The position numbers and the translations under genes are program-made. A stretch of DNA of 64,000 nucleotides from Clostridiales bacterium (GTDB lineage Bacteria > Bacillota > Clostridia > Christensenellales > CAG-138): NCBI GenBank assembly GCA_004558825.1, contig SFDB01000002.1:161761-225760 (forward strand), in the 5' to 3' direction. Shown one piece after another: positions 44,265 through 53,134 of this stretch; positions within the stretch are counted from its first letter, which is position 1, and each line of letters opens with the position of its first letter. The notes below the pieces were generated by a model. It did not search any database. It was given only the letters and a program-made list of their open reading frames with translations, and was not told where the DNA came from.

Positions 44265-45137
44265 ATGGATATTGAGTATAAGAACAACGCCGCAGTAATC
44301 AGCGGCATAAAATGCTTCAATCTTGCTTCGTCGTGCGGCTGCGGGCAAGCCTTCAGGTGGCGTGAAACAGACGAAGGAGAATGGTGCGGCATTGTTGGAG
44401 GCGAAGTCGTTAATGTAAAGCAGGAGGGGGAGTTAATCACTATTTCGCCCTGCAGCGAAGTGAACATAAACAAATGGATAAACTATTTTGACCTCGAACG
44501 CGACTATGAGACGATAGAGAATAGTATCAAAGGCGACAGAACGTTGAGCGTATGCTTGCCGTACGCTTCAGGGATACATGTCTTCAACCAGGAACCGTTT
44601 GAAGCTCTTGAATCATTTATAATATCGAGCTGTAACAACATAAAACGAATCTCAAATACGATTGAAAAGCTTTGCAAGCTTTGCGGCGAAAGAATTGACG
44701 ACAAGCTTTTCGCTTTTCCGACTCCCGAGGCAATAGCGGCGCTGAGCGAAAAAGAGCTTATGGACATAGGCACGGGATACAGGGCGCCGTATATCAAAAA
44801 ATCCGCACAGATGGTGGCGGATGGCTTTGAGTTGGAGAAACTTAGAGGGATGACTATTGAGCAGGCACGGAAGGAGCTTCTTGCGTTTCCGGGCGTCGGA
44901 CCGAAAGTTGCAGACTGTGTGCTTCTGTTTTCGCTGTCGCACACGGATGCGTTCCCAATAGATGTATGGATGGGCAGGGCTATGACGGAGCTTTATTTTG
45001 ATTCAAAAAAGCCGTCAAGGCGCGATATGGCGGCAGCAGTTGAGCGCCTGGGGGCGTATTCGGGAATAATACAGCAATACATATTCCATTATGCACGATA
45101 TAAAAAGTTGGGACGAAGTAAACCGGATTTAAAATGA
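44265..45137 (+). CDS. ogg: OGG1-type 8-oxoguanine DNA glycosylase/lyase
   Basis: A 290-residue HhH-GPD enzyme. CGCGQAFRW at the N-terminus, then the helix-hairpin-helix LLAFPGVGPKVADC with the catalytic Lys, and DAFPIDVWMGRAM with the catalytic Asp. It removes 8-oxoguanine and nicks the strand. The frame is open upstream to 44166, but family alignment fits the ATG at 44265. No strong ribosome binding site is visible. Lies beside the peroxide-defence gene. Confidence 0.85.
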   Translation: MDIEYKNNAAVISGIKCFNLASSCGCGQAFRWRETDEGEWCGIVGGEVVNVKQEGELITISPCSEVNINKWINYFDLERDYETIENSIKGDRTLSVCLPYASGIHVFNQEPFEALESFIISSCNNIKRISNTIEKLCKLCGERIDDKLFAFPTPEAIAALSEKELMDIGTGYRAPYIKKSAQMVADGFELEKLRGMTIEQARKELLAFPGVGPKVADCVLLFSLSHTDAFPIDVWMGRAMTELYFDSKKPSRRDMAAAVERLGAYSGIIQQYIFHYARYKKLGRSKPDLK

Positions 45138-45167
45138 AAGACGGCCTTTCGGCCGAACTTTCGTGTT
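45136..45167 (+). terminator. terminator between ogg and the LysR gene
   Basis: GAAAG-CGGCC pairs with GGCCG-CTTTC, with small internal mismatches, followed by GTGTTTT. It sits exactly between two convergent genes and may serve both. Confidence 0.65.
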
Positions 45168-46055
45168 TTATGATTCATAAGGCAGCCGCGCGTTTACCCA
45201 AAGGCGTACGAACTCGAGAAATGCCTTGCATGCAGGGGAAGTATTGACGTTTAGGCGCGTGGCGATGCCTATCGTACGAGAGTGCTTAGGCTCAAGTTCG
45301 AGAATGGCGACTTTGCCATGCGACCCCGTCACAATGAGCTCTGGCATTATCGTCATACCGAGTCCGTTTTCTACCATGGATATTGCGACATAGTCGTCGC
45401 TGACGCTGTATTTGATGTTTGGCTTTATACCTGCCTGCTTTAATATGCGGCCGATATCATAGCCGTAGCCTTCCCCGGGTATAATGAGGTCCATGTCTCT
45501 TATGGCTTCAATCGGCAGCGAATCGCCGCTTGCAAGTGGGTGGCTTATCGGCAGAAGCGCAAGAAGCCTATCCTGTTTTAGCGGCGTAAAGTGCATGTTT
45601 TTACACATCGTTCCCGTTGTAAACCCGCAGTCAACTTCTTCGTGGCTGACCATATCTTCAAGGCGTTTATAGTCTCCGATTGATATATCAAACTCGATAT
45701 TAGGATAAAGAATGTTAAATTCCTTAATAATTTTTGGAAGCCAGTGTATGGCGACGCTCGTAAAAGCACCTACGCTGAGACGGCCTGCGCGTATCCCCTT
45801 TATGTCAGCAGCGGCTTGATGAAGCTGCTCATCACGGTTTACAATGTCGCGTATTAGCGGAAGCAGTTGTTCGCCGTTCTGCGTAATCGCCGCACCGGAT
45901 TTATTTCGCATAATGAGCGGAAAACCAAACTCAAGTTCAAGCTGTGACATGATATGGCTAACGCCGGACTGCGTGTATCCGATTTGTTCGGCGGTTGCTG
46001 TTAAACTGTGCGTCTCTGCAACTTTGAGAAAAATCCTGTAATAATCGATATTCAT
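45168..46055 (-). CDS. LysR family transcriptional regulator
   Basis: A 295-residue regulator with the N-terminal winged helix YYRIFLKVAETHSLTATAEQIGYTQSGVSHIMSQLE written across residues 5-40 and a type-2 periplasmic-binding effector domain (about 88-290). Start ATG 46055 fits the family; the frame continues upstream without a better site. It is divergent from a nucleoside-gate membrane protein, its most likely target. Effector unknown. Confidence 0.9.
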   Translation of the reverse strand: MNIDYYRIFLKVAETHSLTATAEQIGYTQSGVSHIMSQLELEFGFPLIMRNKSGAAITQNGEQLLPLIRDIVNRDEQLHQAAADIKGIRAGRLSVGAFTSVAIHWLPKIIKEFNILYPNIEFDISIGDYKRLEDMVSHEEVDCGFTTGTMCKNMHFTPLKQDRLLALLPISHPLASGDSLPIEAIRDMDLIIPGEGYGYDIGRILKQAGIKPNIKYSVSDDYVAISMVENGLGMTIMPELIVTGSHGKVAILELEPKHSRTIGIATRLNVNTSPACKAFLEFVRLWVNARLPYES

Positions 46056-46091
46056 CGCAAAAACCGTCCATGAAATTAATTTATTTATAAC

Positions 46092-46130
46092 ATAACAAAA
46101 ATGCAGTTTATTTGCAAGCACATTTGTTAT
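46092..46130. promoter_or_regulatory. candidate LysR operator
   Basis: ATAACAAAAATG (46092-46103) and CATTTGTTAT (46121-46130) form an interrupted inverted repeat in the divergent intergenic region, overlapping the promoter of the downstream gene. It has the T-N11-A flavour of LysR sites but is imperfect. Confidence 0.4.
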
Positions 46131-46140
46131 ATAGTATCAT
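46112..46140 (+). promoter_or_regulatory. promoter of the nucleoside-gate protein gene
   Basis: TTGCAA and TATCAT with a 17-nt spacer, overlapping the candidate operator. Confidence 0.5.
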
Positions 46141-46189
46141 CGGCGATACGGAGATCCGTAAATTGAGTGGGGATGGTGCATAATTTAAT

Positions 46190-47392
46190 ATGGAAATTCA
46201 GCCGGAAGCTAAACCGAAACATGAATCAAAAAAATCAACGGTGATAAAAAAATGGATTGAACCGTTGCTTTTTACTGCTGTATTGGCGGGGCTATTTACA
46301 GCGTTTTCGATACCCATGGGCATGGCCAACGCGTTTGGCACAATGATGAAAACGGCTTACGACCTGCTTGTCAATACGGTGCTCTATATTATGGCGATAG
46401 CCGTGCTCATGGGCGCTATCTCGGCGCTGCTTTCTGAATTCGGGGTTATCGACCTGTTGAACAGGATACTTTCTCCGCTTATGAAGCCCATATACGGGCT
46501 TCCGGGTGCGGCAGCGCTTGGCATAGTTACTACATATCTTTCTGACAATCCGGCTATTCTGTCGCTGGCAAACGATAGAGGATTCCGTAAATACTTTAAG
46601 AAATATCAGCTTTATCCGATGACAAATTTGGGTACAGCTTTCGGCATGGGGCTCATAGTTTCAACGTTTATGCTGGGGCTAAGCACCCAAATGGGGACCA
46701 ATTTGGGGGGAGCCGTTATAATCGGCAACGTTGGTGCCATAACAGGCAGTATTATCAGCACAAGGCTTATGCTTTGGCAAACAAAAAGAATGTTTGGAAA
46801 GGATGCTGAGTGCGACCAGCTTGAACCGGAAACCGCAGTTGAGAGAAACAACACAGCTAACGGCACAAAGGCAAACATAGGTATGCGTACGATGAACGCC
46901 CTAATGCAGGGTGGAAAAACAGGCGTAGATATTGGCTTAAGCATAATACCGGGCGTTCTTATTATATGCACACTTGTAATAATGCTTACCAAGGGACCGT
47001 CGGCAACAGGAGAATATACCGGATCGGCGAATGAAGGCATAGCCGTGATTCCGTGGATAGCCGATAAGCTTGAGTTTATACTTAAGCCGCTGTTCGGTTT
47101 TACTTCGGGGGAATCCGTAGCGGTTCCCATGACAGCGCTCGGTTCGGCAGGCGCGGCTATAGGTGTCGTACCCCAGATGATAATTGATGGCGTCGTGACT
47201 TCTCACGATATCTCTGTCTTTACAGCTATGTGTATGTGTTGGAGCGGATACCTGAGCACACACGTTTCGATGATGAATGCGCTCGGACGCGTCGACCTTT
47301 CCGGCAAGGCGATAGTGTGTCATACGATAGGGGGGCTTTGCGCGGGCGTTGCCGCAAACTGGCTGTTTAAACTGTTTGAGCTGATACTTTGA
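46190..47392 (+). CDS. YjiH-like nucleoside-recognition (Gate) membrane protein
   Basis: A 400-residue polytopic membrane protein with about nine helices and two Gate-type segments. One is near AVLMGAISALLSEFGVIDLL with GIVTTYLSDNPAILSLAND, the other near SGESVAVPMTALGSAGAAIG. A hydrophilic loop of about 45 residues sits in the middle. Gate-domain proteins include transporters and sporulation proteins SpmA/SpmB; the substrate here is unknown. Expression is probably controlled by the divergent LysR gene. Confidence 0.75.
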   Translation: MEIQPEAKPKHESKKSTVIKKWIEPLLFTAVLAGLFTAFSIPMGMANAFGTMMKTAYDLLVNTVLYIMAIAVLMGAISALLSEFGVIDLLNRILSPLMKPIYGLPGAAALGIVTTYLSDNPAILSLANDRGFRKYFKKYQLYPMTNLGTAFGMGLIVSTFMLGLSTQMGTNLGGAVIIGNVGAITGSIISTRLMLWQTKRMFGKDAECDQLEPETAVERNNTANGTKANIGMRTMNALMQGGKTGVDIGLSIIPGVLIICTLVIMLTKGPSATGEYTGSANEGIAVIPWIADKLEFILKPLFGFTSGESVAVPMTALGSAGAAIGVVPQMIIDGVVTSHDISVFTAMCMCWSGYLSTHVSMMNALGRVDLSGKAIVCHTIGGLCAGVAANWLFKLFELIL

Positions 47393-47410
47393 CGGAAAAC
47401 GCAAATCTTC

Positions 47411-47440
47411 AGCGGCGCTGCGTGTTAGCGCCGCTTTTTA
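47411..47440 (+). terminator. terminator of the nucleoside-gate gene
   Basis: AGCGGCGC and GCGCCGCT form a perfect 8-bp stem followed by TTTTTA. Confidence 0.88.
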
Positions 47441-47490
47441 TAATAACAGCTGAAAAAGCGACAAAAGATTTCAAAAGTTCTATATATTAT

Positions 47491-47519
47491 TTGTATATAA
47501 TGACGCACGGTGATATAAT
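47491..47519 (+). promoter_or_regulatory. promoter of the 2-oxoacid oxidoreductase operon
   Basis: TTGTAT and TATAAT with a 17-nt spacer; the -10 is also extended (TGATATAAT). Confidence 0.75.
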
Positions 47520-47579
47520 TTATCTCGAGGTATTGTATGCGTGTTATACGCATCGGATATTGAAAGTGAGGTAAGCTTA

Positions 47580-47786
47580 ATGGTCAATCTAACAATCAAC
47601 GAGGAACGTTGTAAGGGCTGTGGGCTGTGCGTAAGAGCATGTCCCAAAAAGCTCTTGGTTCTGTCCAAGCACAAGCTCAATTCCAAAGGCTACCATCCTG
47701 CGGAAATAACGGACATGGCGGCTTGCGTCGCATGCGCCTCCTGCGCGCGCACATGCCCCGATGCCGTAATTGAGATCGAGAAGTAA
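47580..47786 (+). CDS. ferredoxin-type subunit of 2-oxoacid:ferredoxin oxidoreductase
   Basis: A 68-residue protein with two 4Fe-4S sites: CKGCGLCVRACPKK and CVACASCARTCPD. It is the delta-type subunit that wires electrons from the TPP enzyme to ferredoxin. The ATG at 47580 follows GAGG. First gene of four. Confidence 0.92.
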   Translation: MVNLTINEERCKGCGLCVRACPKKLLVLSKHKLNSKGYHPAEITDMAACVACASCARTCPDAVIEIEK

Positions 47787-47803
47787 TTTAAGGAGAGAGA
47801 GCA

Positions 47804-48874
47804 ATGGCAAAGAAATTGATGAAGGGTTGCGAAGCCGTGGCGGAGGCTGCCATTCAGGCAGGTTGCCGCTTCTTTTTCGGATACCCGATTACACCGCAGA
47901 ACGATATACCTGAGTATATGTCGGCACGTATGCCCAAGGTAGGCGGATGCTTCCTGCAGGCCGAGAGTGAGCTCGCGGCCATTAACATGGTTTATGGTGC
48001 TTCAGGCGCAGGCGCTCGCGTTATGACGTCCTCGTCCAGCCCGGGAATCAGTCTTAAGATGGAGGGTATTTCGTACCTTGCCGGTGCGGAGCTTCCCTGT
48101 GTTATCGTAAACATGATGCGTGGCGGCCCCGGACTTGGATCCATCCAGGCATCTCAGGGCGACTATTTCCAGACAACCAAGGGCGGCGGACACGGTGAAT
48201 ATCATGTTATAGCGCTTGCACCGTCATCGGTTCAGGAAGCTATCGATCTTATGCAGGACGCTTTCGATCTCGCAGATATCTACCGCACGCCCGTTATGAT
48301 ACTCGCCGATGGTATAATCGGACAGATGATGGAGCCCGTTGAGTTCCACGAGAAGAAGCAGGCTCGAGAGCTCCCCAAGAAGGATTGGGCAACAACGGGC
48401 TGGAGTCCCAAGAGCGAACGCCCCAGAGCCATCGTCAACTCGCTCTATATCGAAAACGAAGAGCTCCAGGAGCTAAACGACCGTCTGCAGGCGCGTTATG
48501 CGACGATAAAAGAGAAAGAAACACGCTGTGAGCTCTATAACACCGACGGCGCCGAGATAATACTCTGCGCATACGGCACCGTGGCGCGTATTTGCAAGAG
48601 CGCCATAGCTCTCGCAGAGAATGCCGGCATTAAAGTAGGCCTTGTTCGCCCGATAACCATTTGGCCGTTCCCCACAAAGGATGTTCACGACGCTATTTGC
48701 CAAGAAAGCGTAAAGAAGGCTATTACGGTTGAGATAAACGCCGGACAGATGCTCGAAGACGTCAAGCTCGCCGTAAATGGCGCCAAAGAAATAGAGTTTC
48801 TCGGCAGACCGGGCAGCAATGTACCGACAGCGGAAGAAATTTTTGAAAAGATAATGGAGATTAGGAGGGCGTAA
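47804..48874 (+). CDS. 2-oxoacid:ferredoxin oxidoreductase alpha subunit (VorB/KorA type)
   Basis: A 356-residue subunit covering the pyrimidine-binding and domain II regions. GCEAVAEAAIQAGCRFFFGYPITPQNDIPEY and SSSPGISLKMEG span the family core. The complex decarboxylates a 2-oxoacid, such as 2-oxoglutarate or a branched-chain keto acid, to acyl-CoA and reduces ferredoxin. Automated pipelines often call this form VorB, but substrate cannot be settled by motifs. Ribosome binding site AAGGAGAG. Confidence 0.92.
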   Translation: MAKKLMKGCEAVAEAAIQAGCRFFFGYPITPQNDIPEYMSARMPKVGGCFLQAESELAAINMVYGASGAGARVMTSSSSPGISLKMEGISYLAGAELPCVIVNMMRGGPGLGSIQASQGDYFQTTKGGGHGEYHVIALAPSSVQEAIDLMQDAFDLADIYRTPVMILADGIIGQMMEPVEFHEKKQARELPKKDWATTGWSPKSERPRAIVNSLYIENEELQELNDRLQARYATIKEKETRCELYNTDGAEIILCAYGTVARICKSAIALAENAGIKVGLVRPITIWPFPTKDVHDAICQESVKKAITVEINAGQMLEDVKLAVNGAKEIEFLGRPGSNVPTAEEIFEKIMEIRRA

Positions 48875-48876
48875 CA

Positions 48877-49611
48877 ATGGCAACAGTATTTAAGAAAACG
48901 CCTCTTTTGACGGATGCGACGCTCCACTATTGCCCCGGATGCGGTCACGGAATTGTGCATCGCCTCGTTGCCGAGTGCATTGACGAGCTGGGTATCGGTG
49001 AAAGAACGATTGGCGTAGTTCCCGTAGGATGCGCGGTATTTGGATATAAGTATTTCAACATAGACACGCAGGAAGCGGCGCACGGACGTGCTCCCGCTGT
49101 AGCGACGGGCATTAAGCGCGTTAACCCCAACAATGTTGTATTCACCTATCAGGGCGATGGCGATTTGGCTTCCATCGGCGCGGCGGAAATTGTTCACGCA
49201 GCACATCGCGGCGAAAAGATTACGACAATATTCATCAATAACGCAATATACGGTATGACAGGCGGCCAGATGGCTCCGACAACGCTTGTAGGCCAGAAGA
49301 CGACGACATCGCCGTACGGCCGTGATAAGGAACACTGCGGCAGTCCGATTCGTATCGCAGAAATGCTTGCCACCATTGAAGGCTCAGCATACATTGAGCG
49401 CGTTGCTGTCAACACGAGCGCAAACATCGTCAAGGCAAAGCGCGCAATTAAGAAGGCGTTTGAAACGCAGCTTGCAGGAAAGGGCTTCTCCCTTATCGAA
49501 GTGCTTTCAAACTGCCCGACAAACTGGGGCATGAGCGCCGAGGAGTCAATGGATTGGCTCGAACAGAACATGATACCCTATTATCCTTTGGGCGTTAAGA
49601 AGGAGGTCTGA
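48877..49611 (+). CDS. 2-oxoacid:ferredoxin oxidoreductase beta (TPP) subunit
   Basis: A 244-residue thiamine-diphosphate subunit. HYCPGCGHGIVHRL opens the domain; GDGDLASIGAAEI through FINNAIYGMTGGQMAPTT is the ThDP/Mg site. Two nucleotides after the alpha gene; GGAGG precedes the ATG. Confidence 0.94.
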   Translation: MATVFKKTPLLTDATLHYCPGCGHGIVHRLVAECIDELGIGERTIGVVPVGCAVFGYKYFNIDTQEAAHGRAPAVATGIKRVNPNNVVFTYQGDGDLASIGAAEIVHAAHRGEKITTIFINNAIYGMTGGQMAPTTLVGQKTTTSPYGRDKEHCGSPIRIAEMLATIEGSAYIERVAVNTSANIVKAKRAIKKAFETQLAGKGFSLIEVLSNCPTNWGMSAEESMDWLEQNMIPYYPLGVKKEV

Positions 49612-49614
49612 GCC

Positions 49615-50151
49615 ATGTTGGAGCAAAATATTTTTGCAGGATTCGGCGGACAGGGCGTTTTGCTGATGGGCAAACTCCTTGCCGAAGCAGGTATGTTTGA
49701 GGGCAAGGAAGTTTCATGGCTTCCTTCATACGGCCCCGAAATGCGCGGCGGCACGGCTAACTGCGCCGTTGTTATTTCCGACAAGCCGGTTGCTTCTCCG
49801 GTCGTAACAATGGCAACATCGGTTGTCGCCATGAACCGTCCGTCGCTTGAAAAGTTTGAGAACTCACTGCTTCCCGGCGGAAAGCTTTTTATTAACAGCT
49901 CTATAATCGATGTTAAGTGCGATCGCAAGGACGTTGACGTATACTATGTACCCTGCAACGCCATCGCTGACGAGCTCGGCAACCCGAAAGTCGGCAATAT
50001 GGTAATGCTGGGCGCTTATATCGAGAAGACGAAGTGCGTCGATTTTGAGACGGTGCTTAAGGCGCTTCTTGAGACGTTGGGCGAAAAGAAGGCCCACCTT
50101 ATTCCCTTGAACCGCAAGGCTCTCGAGGCCGGCGCGGCGTCTGTAAGATAA
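49615..50151 (+). CDS. 2-oxoacid:ferredoxin oxidoreductase gamma subunit
   Basis: A 178-residue Rossmann-like gamma subunit with FAGFGGQGVLLMGKLLAEAG near the N-terminus and SYGPEMRGGTANCAVV, the family hallmarks. It binds CoA-side structure and completes the four-gene complex. AAGGAGG precedes the ATG. Confidence 0.93.
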   Translation: MLEQNIFAGFGGQGVLLMGKLLAEAGMFEGKEVSWLPSYGPEMRGGTANCAVVISDKPVASPVVTMATSVVAMNRPSLEKFENSLLPGGKLFINSSIIDVKCDRKDVDVYYVPCNAIADELGNPKVGNMVMLGAYIEKTKCVDFETVLKALLETLGEKKAHLIPLNRKALEAGAASVR

Positions 50152-50168
50152 AACTATTAGACAAACAC

Positions 50169-50208
50169 ATGGGCGGCACGAATAATCCATGCCGCCCATA
50201 TGTTTTTT
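50169..50208 (+). terminator. terminator of the oxidoreductase operon
   Basis: ATGGGCGGCA and TGCCGCCCAT form a 10-bp stem with an 11-nt loop, followed by ATGTTTTTT. It may also serve the convergent GNAT gene. Confidence 0.9.
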
Positions 50209-50231
50209 ATTATATAGAGCTCGATAATAGA

Positions 50232-50765
50232 TTAGTTGCCGTCGCGTTTAGCTGAGAAGATATAGTGCGGCATATCTATCCCACGGTAGTGTTTGGCAAA
50301 CGTGCCGACTATAGTCATCCCGTTGCGCTTTGCTACGTTTTGCGAAGCTAGATTGCTGTCTCTAACGATTGAGTATACTTCATCTACTCCCAAGATGTCG
50401 AACGCATAGTTTTTGCAGGCGATTGCGGCTTCCGTCGCATAGCCGTTGTGCCAGTAGGCCTTTTGAAAAAGATATCCTACCTCGAAAACGCGTTTATTAG
50501 GTATGTCTTGTATGGTTAAGCCGCATTGGCCTATCATTTCTCCTGTTTTTTTGAGAATGACGGCATACAAGCCAACCCCGTCGTTTCTGTATCGATTAAG
50601 CTGCCTGTCAAGCCAATCCTGAACTTCTTCATTACTGAAAGAGCCCTCGTAGGCGTACATAACCTCGCTGTCCTGAAGTATTTTGCACAAGTCACCAAAG
50701 TCGTTCTGCGTCATCTTTCTGAGAAACAGTCGAGCGGTCTCTATAAGCGTATCGTTACGTTTCAT
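50232..50765 (-). CDS. GNAT family N-acetyltransferase (RimJ/RimL-like)
   Basis: A 177-residue acetyltransferase of the ribosomal-protein-alanine type: IETARLFLRKMTQNDFGDL start, IGQCGLTIQ and acetyl-CoA motif YWHNGYATEA. Substrate unknown; relatives acetylate protein N-termini or small amines. Confidence 0.88.
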   Translation of the reverse strand: MKRNDTLIETARLFLRKMTQNDFGDLCKILQDSEVMYAYEGSFSNEEVQDWLDRQLNRYRNDGVGLYAVILKKTGEMIGQCGLTIQDIPNKRVFEVGYLFQKAYWHNGYATEAAIACKNYAFDILGVDEVYSIVRDSNLASQNVAKRNGMTIVGTFAKHYRGIDMPHYIFSAKRDGN

Positions 50766-50854
50766 GGCATTACCTCAGAAGCATGTAATTGCGCAAAAGC
50801 GCTATATGAGTATATCAAAATGAACATATTTTTCAAACCGTGTGAGTTAGAAAA

Positions 50855-51298
50855 CTATTCATCAATGCCGAGTATTACTTTTACTGCCCAGATTTGGTTC
50901 TTAAGAAACAGCTTTTCACGGCATTCATCTGGCGAAAGATATATTAATTCATGATTTGTTTCGGTCGGCTCGCAGACGCTGCCAATAAGTTCACCGGTAT
51001 AGAAATATGAGGTCGTGTGCATATGACGTGAAAAGCGCGCCGCATAGTGGTATCTGTCACTCTTGCATTTAAGACTACCGACGAGCACTTCTGCGCCTAT
51101 CTCTTCAAGGCATTCGCGCTTTATACACTCTTCGTGCGATTCGCCTTTTTCGACGCCGCCGCCAAGCAGAAAAATGCCGCGCGGAGTGCGCACGACAGGA
51201 ATGGTTCCGTCGGCGCGTACGGGTATTATGTACGCGCCGATACGCTTTCCGTAGCGAATATTCGGTTGACGCTTGTCAAAAAGCTTTTCTTTTACCAT
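50855..51298 (-). CDS. NUDIX hydrolase
   Basis: A 147-residue NUDIX protein. The box GGGVEKGESHEECIKRECLEEIGAEV (about residues 44-69) has all catalytic Glu residues, matching G-x5-E-x7-REuxEE. It hydrolyses a nucleoside diphosphate derivative. The ATG at 51298 follows AAAGG; in-frame ATG at 51304 is closer to it and less likely. Confidence 0.88.
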   Translation of the reverse strand: MVKEKLFDKRQPNIRYGKRIGAYIIPVRADGTIPVVRTPRGIFLLGGGVEKGESHEECIKRECLEEIGAEVLVGSLKCKSDRYHYAARFSRHMHTTSYFYTGELIGSVCEPTETNHELIYLSPDECREKLFLKNQIWAVKVILGIDE

Positions 51299-51394
51299 GG
51301 GCATACCTTTCAATTATTCTTAATATATTGTACATCGGCCTTATATTTAAATCAATCGCTTGTATTGCAAAAACTGAGGAGGCATTGCTGAGAG

Positions 51395-51582
51395 TGTCGA
51401 AAAAGTGACTAAACGCCACTTTCTCGAATTTTTACGGGTTTTGCTCTCGCATTCGCTCCCGGGCGGCGAAACCGGCAAAGTACGGAAACCTCTGGGTTTT
51501 CATGTGTTCTGACGCACATGTCGTCAGAGCTGGATTGAACATAAGGGGCTGCGGCCCATTATCAACCCCAGTTTTTTTGACA
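51395..51582. repeat. 188-bp MITE-like structured repeat, copy 2
   Basis: Second copy of the element at 12679-12870, in the same orientation, bounded by TGTCGAAAAA and TTTTTTGACA (9 of 10 positions inverted-repeated). An identical 18-nt core (GCATTCGCTCCCGGGCGG) and several hairpins are shared; differences between copies often preserve pairing. The flanks 51314-51394 and 51583-51745 hold no gene that I can see. Confidence 0.82.
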
Positions 51583-51745
51583 GGCTGCAGGCATTGTTAT
51601 CTGTCTGTTGCGCGGCAATATTTATGATGAAAAATGATTCGGCAAAACCTTAAAGACTCATTTCGATGAAAAGCCAAACAATGACATGAAAAAAACGCAT
51701 GAGGTTACTCATAATATGTTTATGAACATGGAGGCGAGGCGTAAT

Positions 51746-53134
51746 ATGACACGACGGCTGATAAGAGGATTATTTATTGTAATATTGACCATTTTCGGCT
51801 TTTTATGCTCATGCACGCAAAAAAACGGCGATTCCGATAGGACGCTCGGCGAGGCAATAATGATAGATGGCATCGATGTATCGGGCATGAGCTCAGCGGC
51901 AGCTTTCGAAACATTGAGCTATGAGCATATGAAGCGTTCGGATGATATTTCGGTGACGGTGACGTCACCGAACAATGGGAGCGTATCATTTAGTGCGCAA
52001 AGTCTGCCAATTGAGTACGATACGCAGGACGTCATTGATGAGGCGCTGAAGCTAAAGCGTTTTCATCCAATAGGAAACGGTTATAGGGTGTTTGAAACGC
52101 AATCGCATATAGATGCGGCGAAGGCGGCGCAGGCGTTGAAAGGGCTGTGCGCAAGGCTTGAATCGGAGCCGAAAAATGCCGAAAGCAGATACACCGGGAC
52201 GTTACCCGACAAGTTTGAATTTACAGGCGGCATATCAGGATATGAGGTTGACGTAGACTCGCTGGCCGAGGAGTTGGCTGCAGCTTGGGGAACGGGAAAC
52301 GAGTATGCGTTCGAAGCCCCGATGATAGAAATAAAACCCGAATACACGCTCGAAGCAGCAAAGGCCGATAATACTCTTATAGCCTCCTGTACGACATATT
52401 TTGATAAATCGCCGCATAACGCCGAGAACAGAGTGTTCAATATAATTAAAGGCGCAGGGCTAATAGATGGCTGCCAGGTGGAGGTCGGGTCTGAGTTTGA
52501 TATAAATGAGGTGCTGGGCGCACGCAGCGAGAGAAACGGATGGCGGATGGCAGCGGGCATACGCGAAGGCAAGTATAATCAAGAGTACGGAGGCGGAATA
52601 TGCCAAGTGTCAACAACGCTGTACAATGCCGTATTGATGGCTGATCTTGAGGTGACGGAGCGTCACCATCACTCTTGGCCTATGAGCTATGCGCCGATAG
52701 GGCTTGACGCAACGATAAGCACAGGCGGGCCGAACCTTAGATTTGTGAATAGCGGAAAGTCGCGCATAACCATATCTGCAGCAACGGACAGTAAAAACAT
52801 GTCGATAACGGTGGAGATATACGGTGCGCCGCTTGATAACGGAGTAACGATAAGGCTTTCGTCTGAAAAGATAGAGACGCTTGACGAACCGGACGCAAAA
52901 TACAGGCTTGACTCATCTCTGCCGTTCAACACTGTCGTACGCGACCGTAAAGGACGCAGAGGAAGCATATCGCAGGCATATAAGGAATACTATGACGCGA
53001 ACGGGAAACTGATAGATAAAAGGCTCATATCTAAAGACGTATATGGCGCGATAAGCGCGATATACAGGGTTTCCGAGGATGTGTATTACGCGAAAGCGAG
53101 CACGGGTCAGTCTGCGGTCGATGTCGAGCCGTAG
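51746..53134 (+). CDS. VanW family protein with YoaR-like domain
   Basis: A 462-residue exported protein. A hydrophobic signal (about 8-24) ends in FLCSC, a possible lipobox. A YoaR-type putative peptidoglycan-binding region (about 40-200) is followed by VanW (about 215-345) with GGGICQVSTTLYNAVLMADL, ERHHHSWPMSYAPIGLDATI and GPNLRFVN, and a beta-rich end. VanW function is unknown despite its name; family members associate with cell-wall or antibiotic loci. ATG 51746 follows GAGGCG and gives a proper signal peptide. The last 28 nt overlap the convergent DUF3810 gene. Confidence 0.85.
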   Translation: MTRRLIRGLFIVILTIFGFLCSCTQKNGDSDRTLGEAIMIDGIDVSGMSSAAAFETLSYEHMKRSDDISVTVTSPNNGSVSFSAQSLPIEYDTQDVIDEALKLKRFHPIGNGYRVFETQSHIDAAKAAQALKGLCARLESEPKNAESRYTGTLPDKFEFTGGISGYEVDVDSLAEELAAAWGTGNEYAFEAPMIEIKPEYTLEAAKADNTLIASCTTYFDKSPHNAENRVFNIIKGAGLIDGCQVEVGSEFDINEVLGARSERNGWRMAAGIREGKYNQEYGGGICQVSTTLYNAVLMADLEVTERHHHSWPMSYAPIGLDATISTGGPNLRFVNSGKSRITISAATDSKNMSITVEIYGAPLDNGVTIRLSSEKIETLDEPDAKYRLDSSLPFNTVVRDRKGRRGSISQAYKEYYDANGKLIDKRLISKDVYGAISAIYRVSEDVYYAKASTGQSAVDVEP

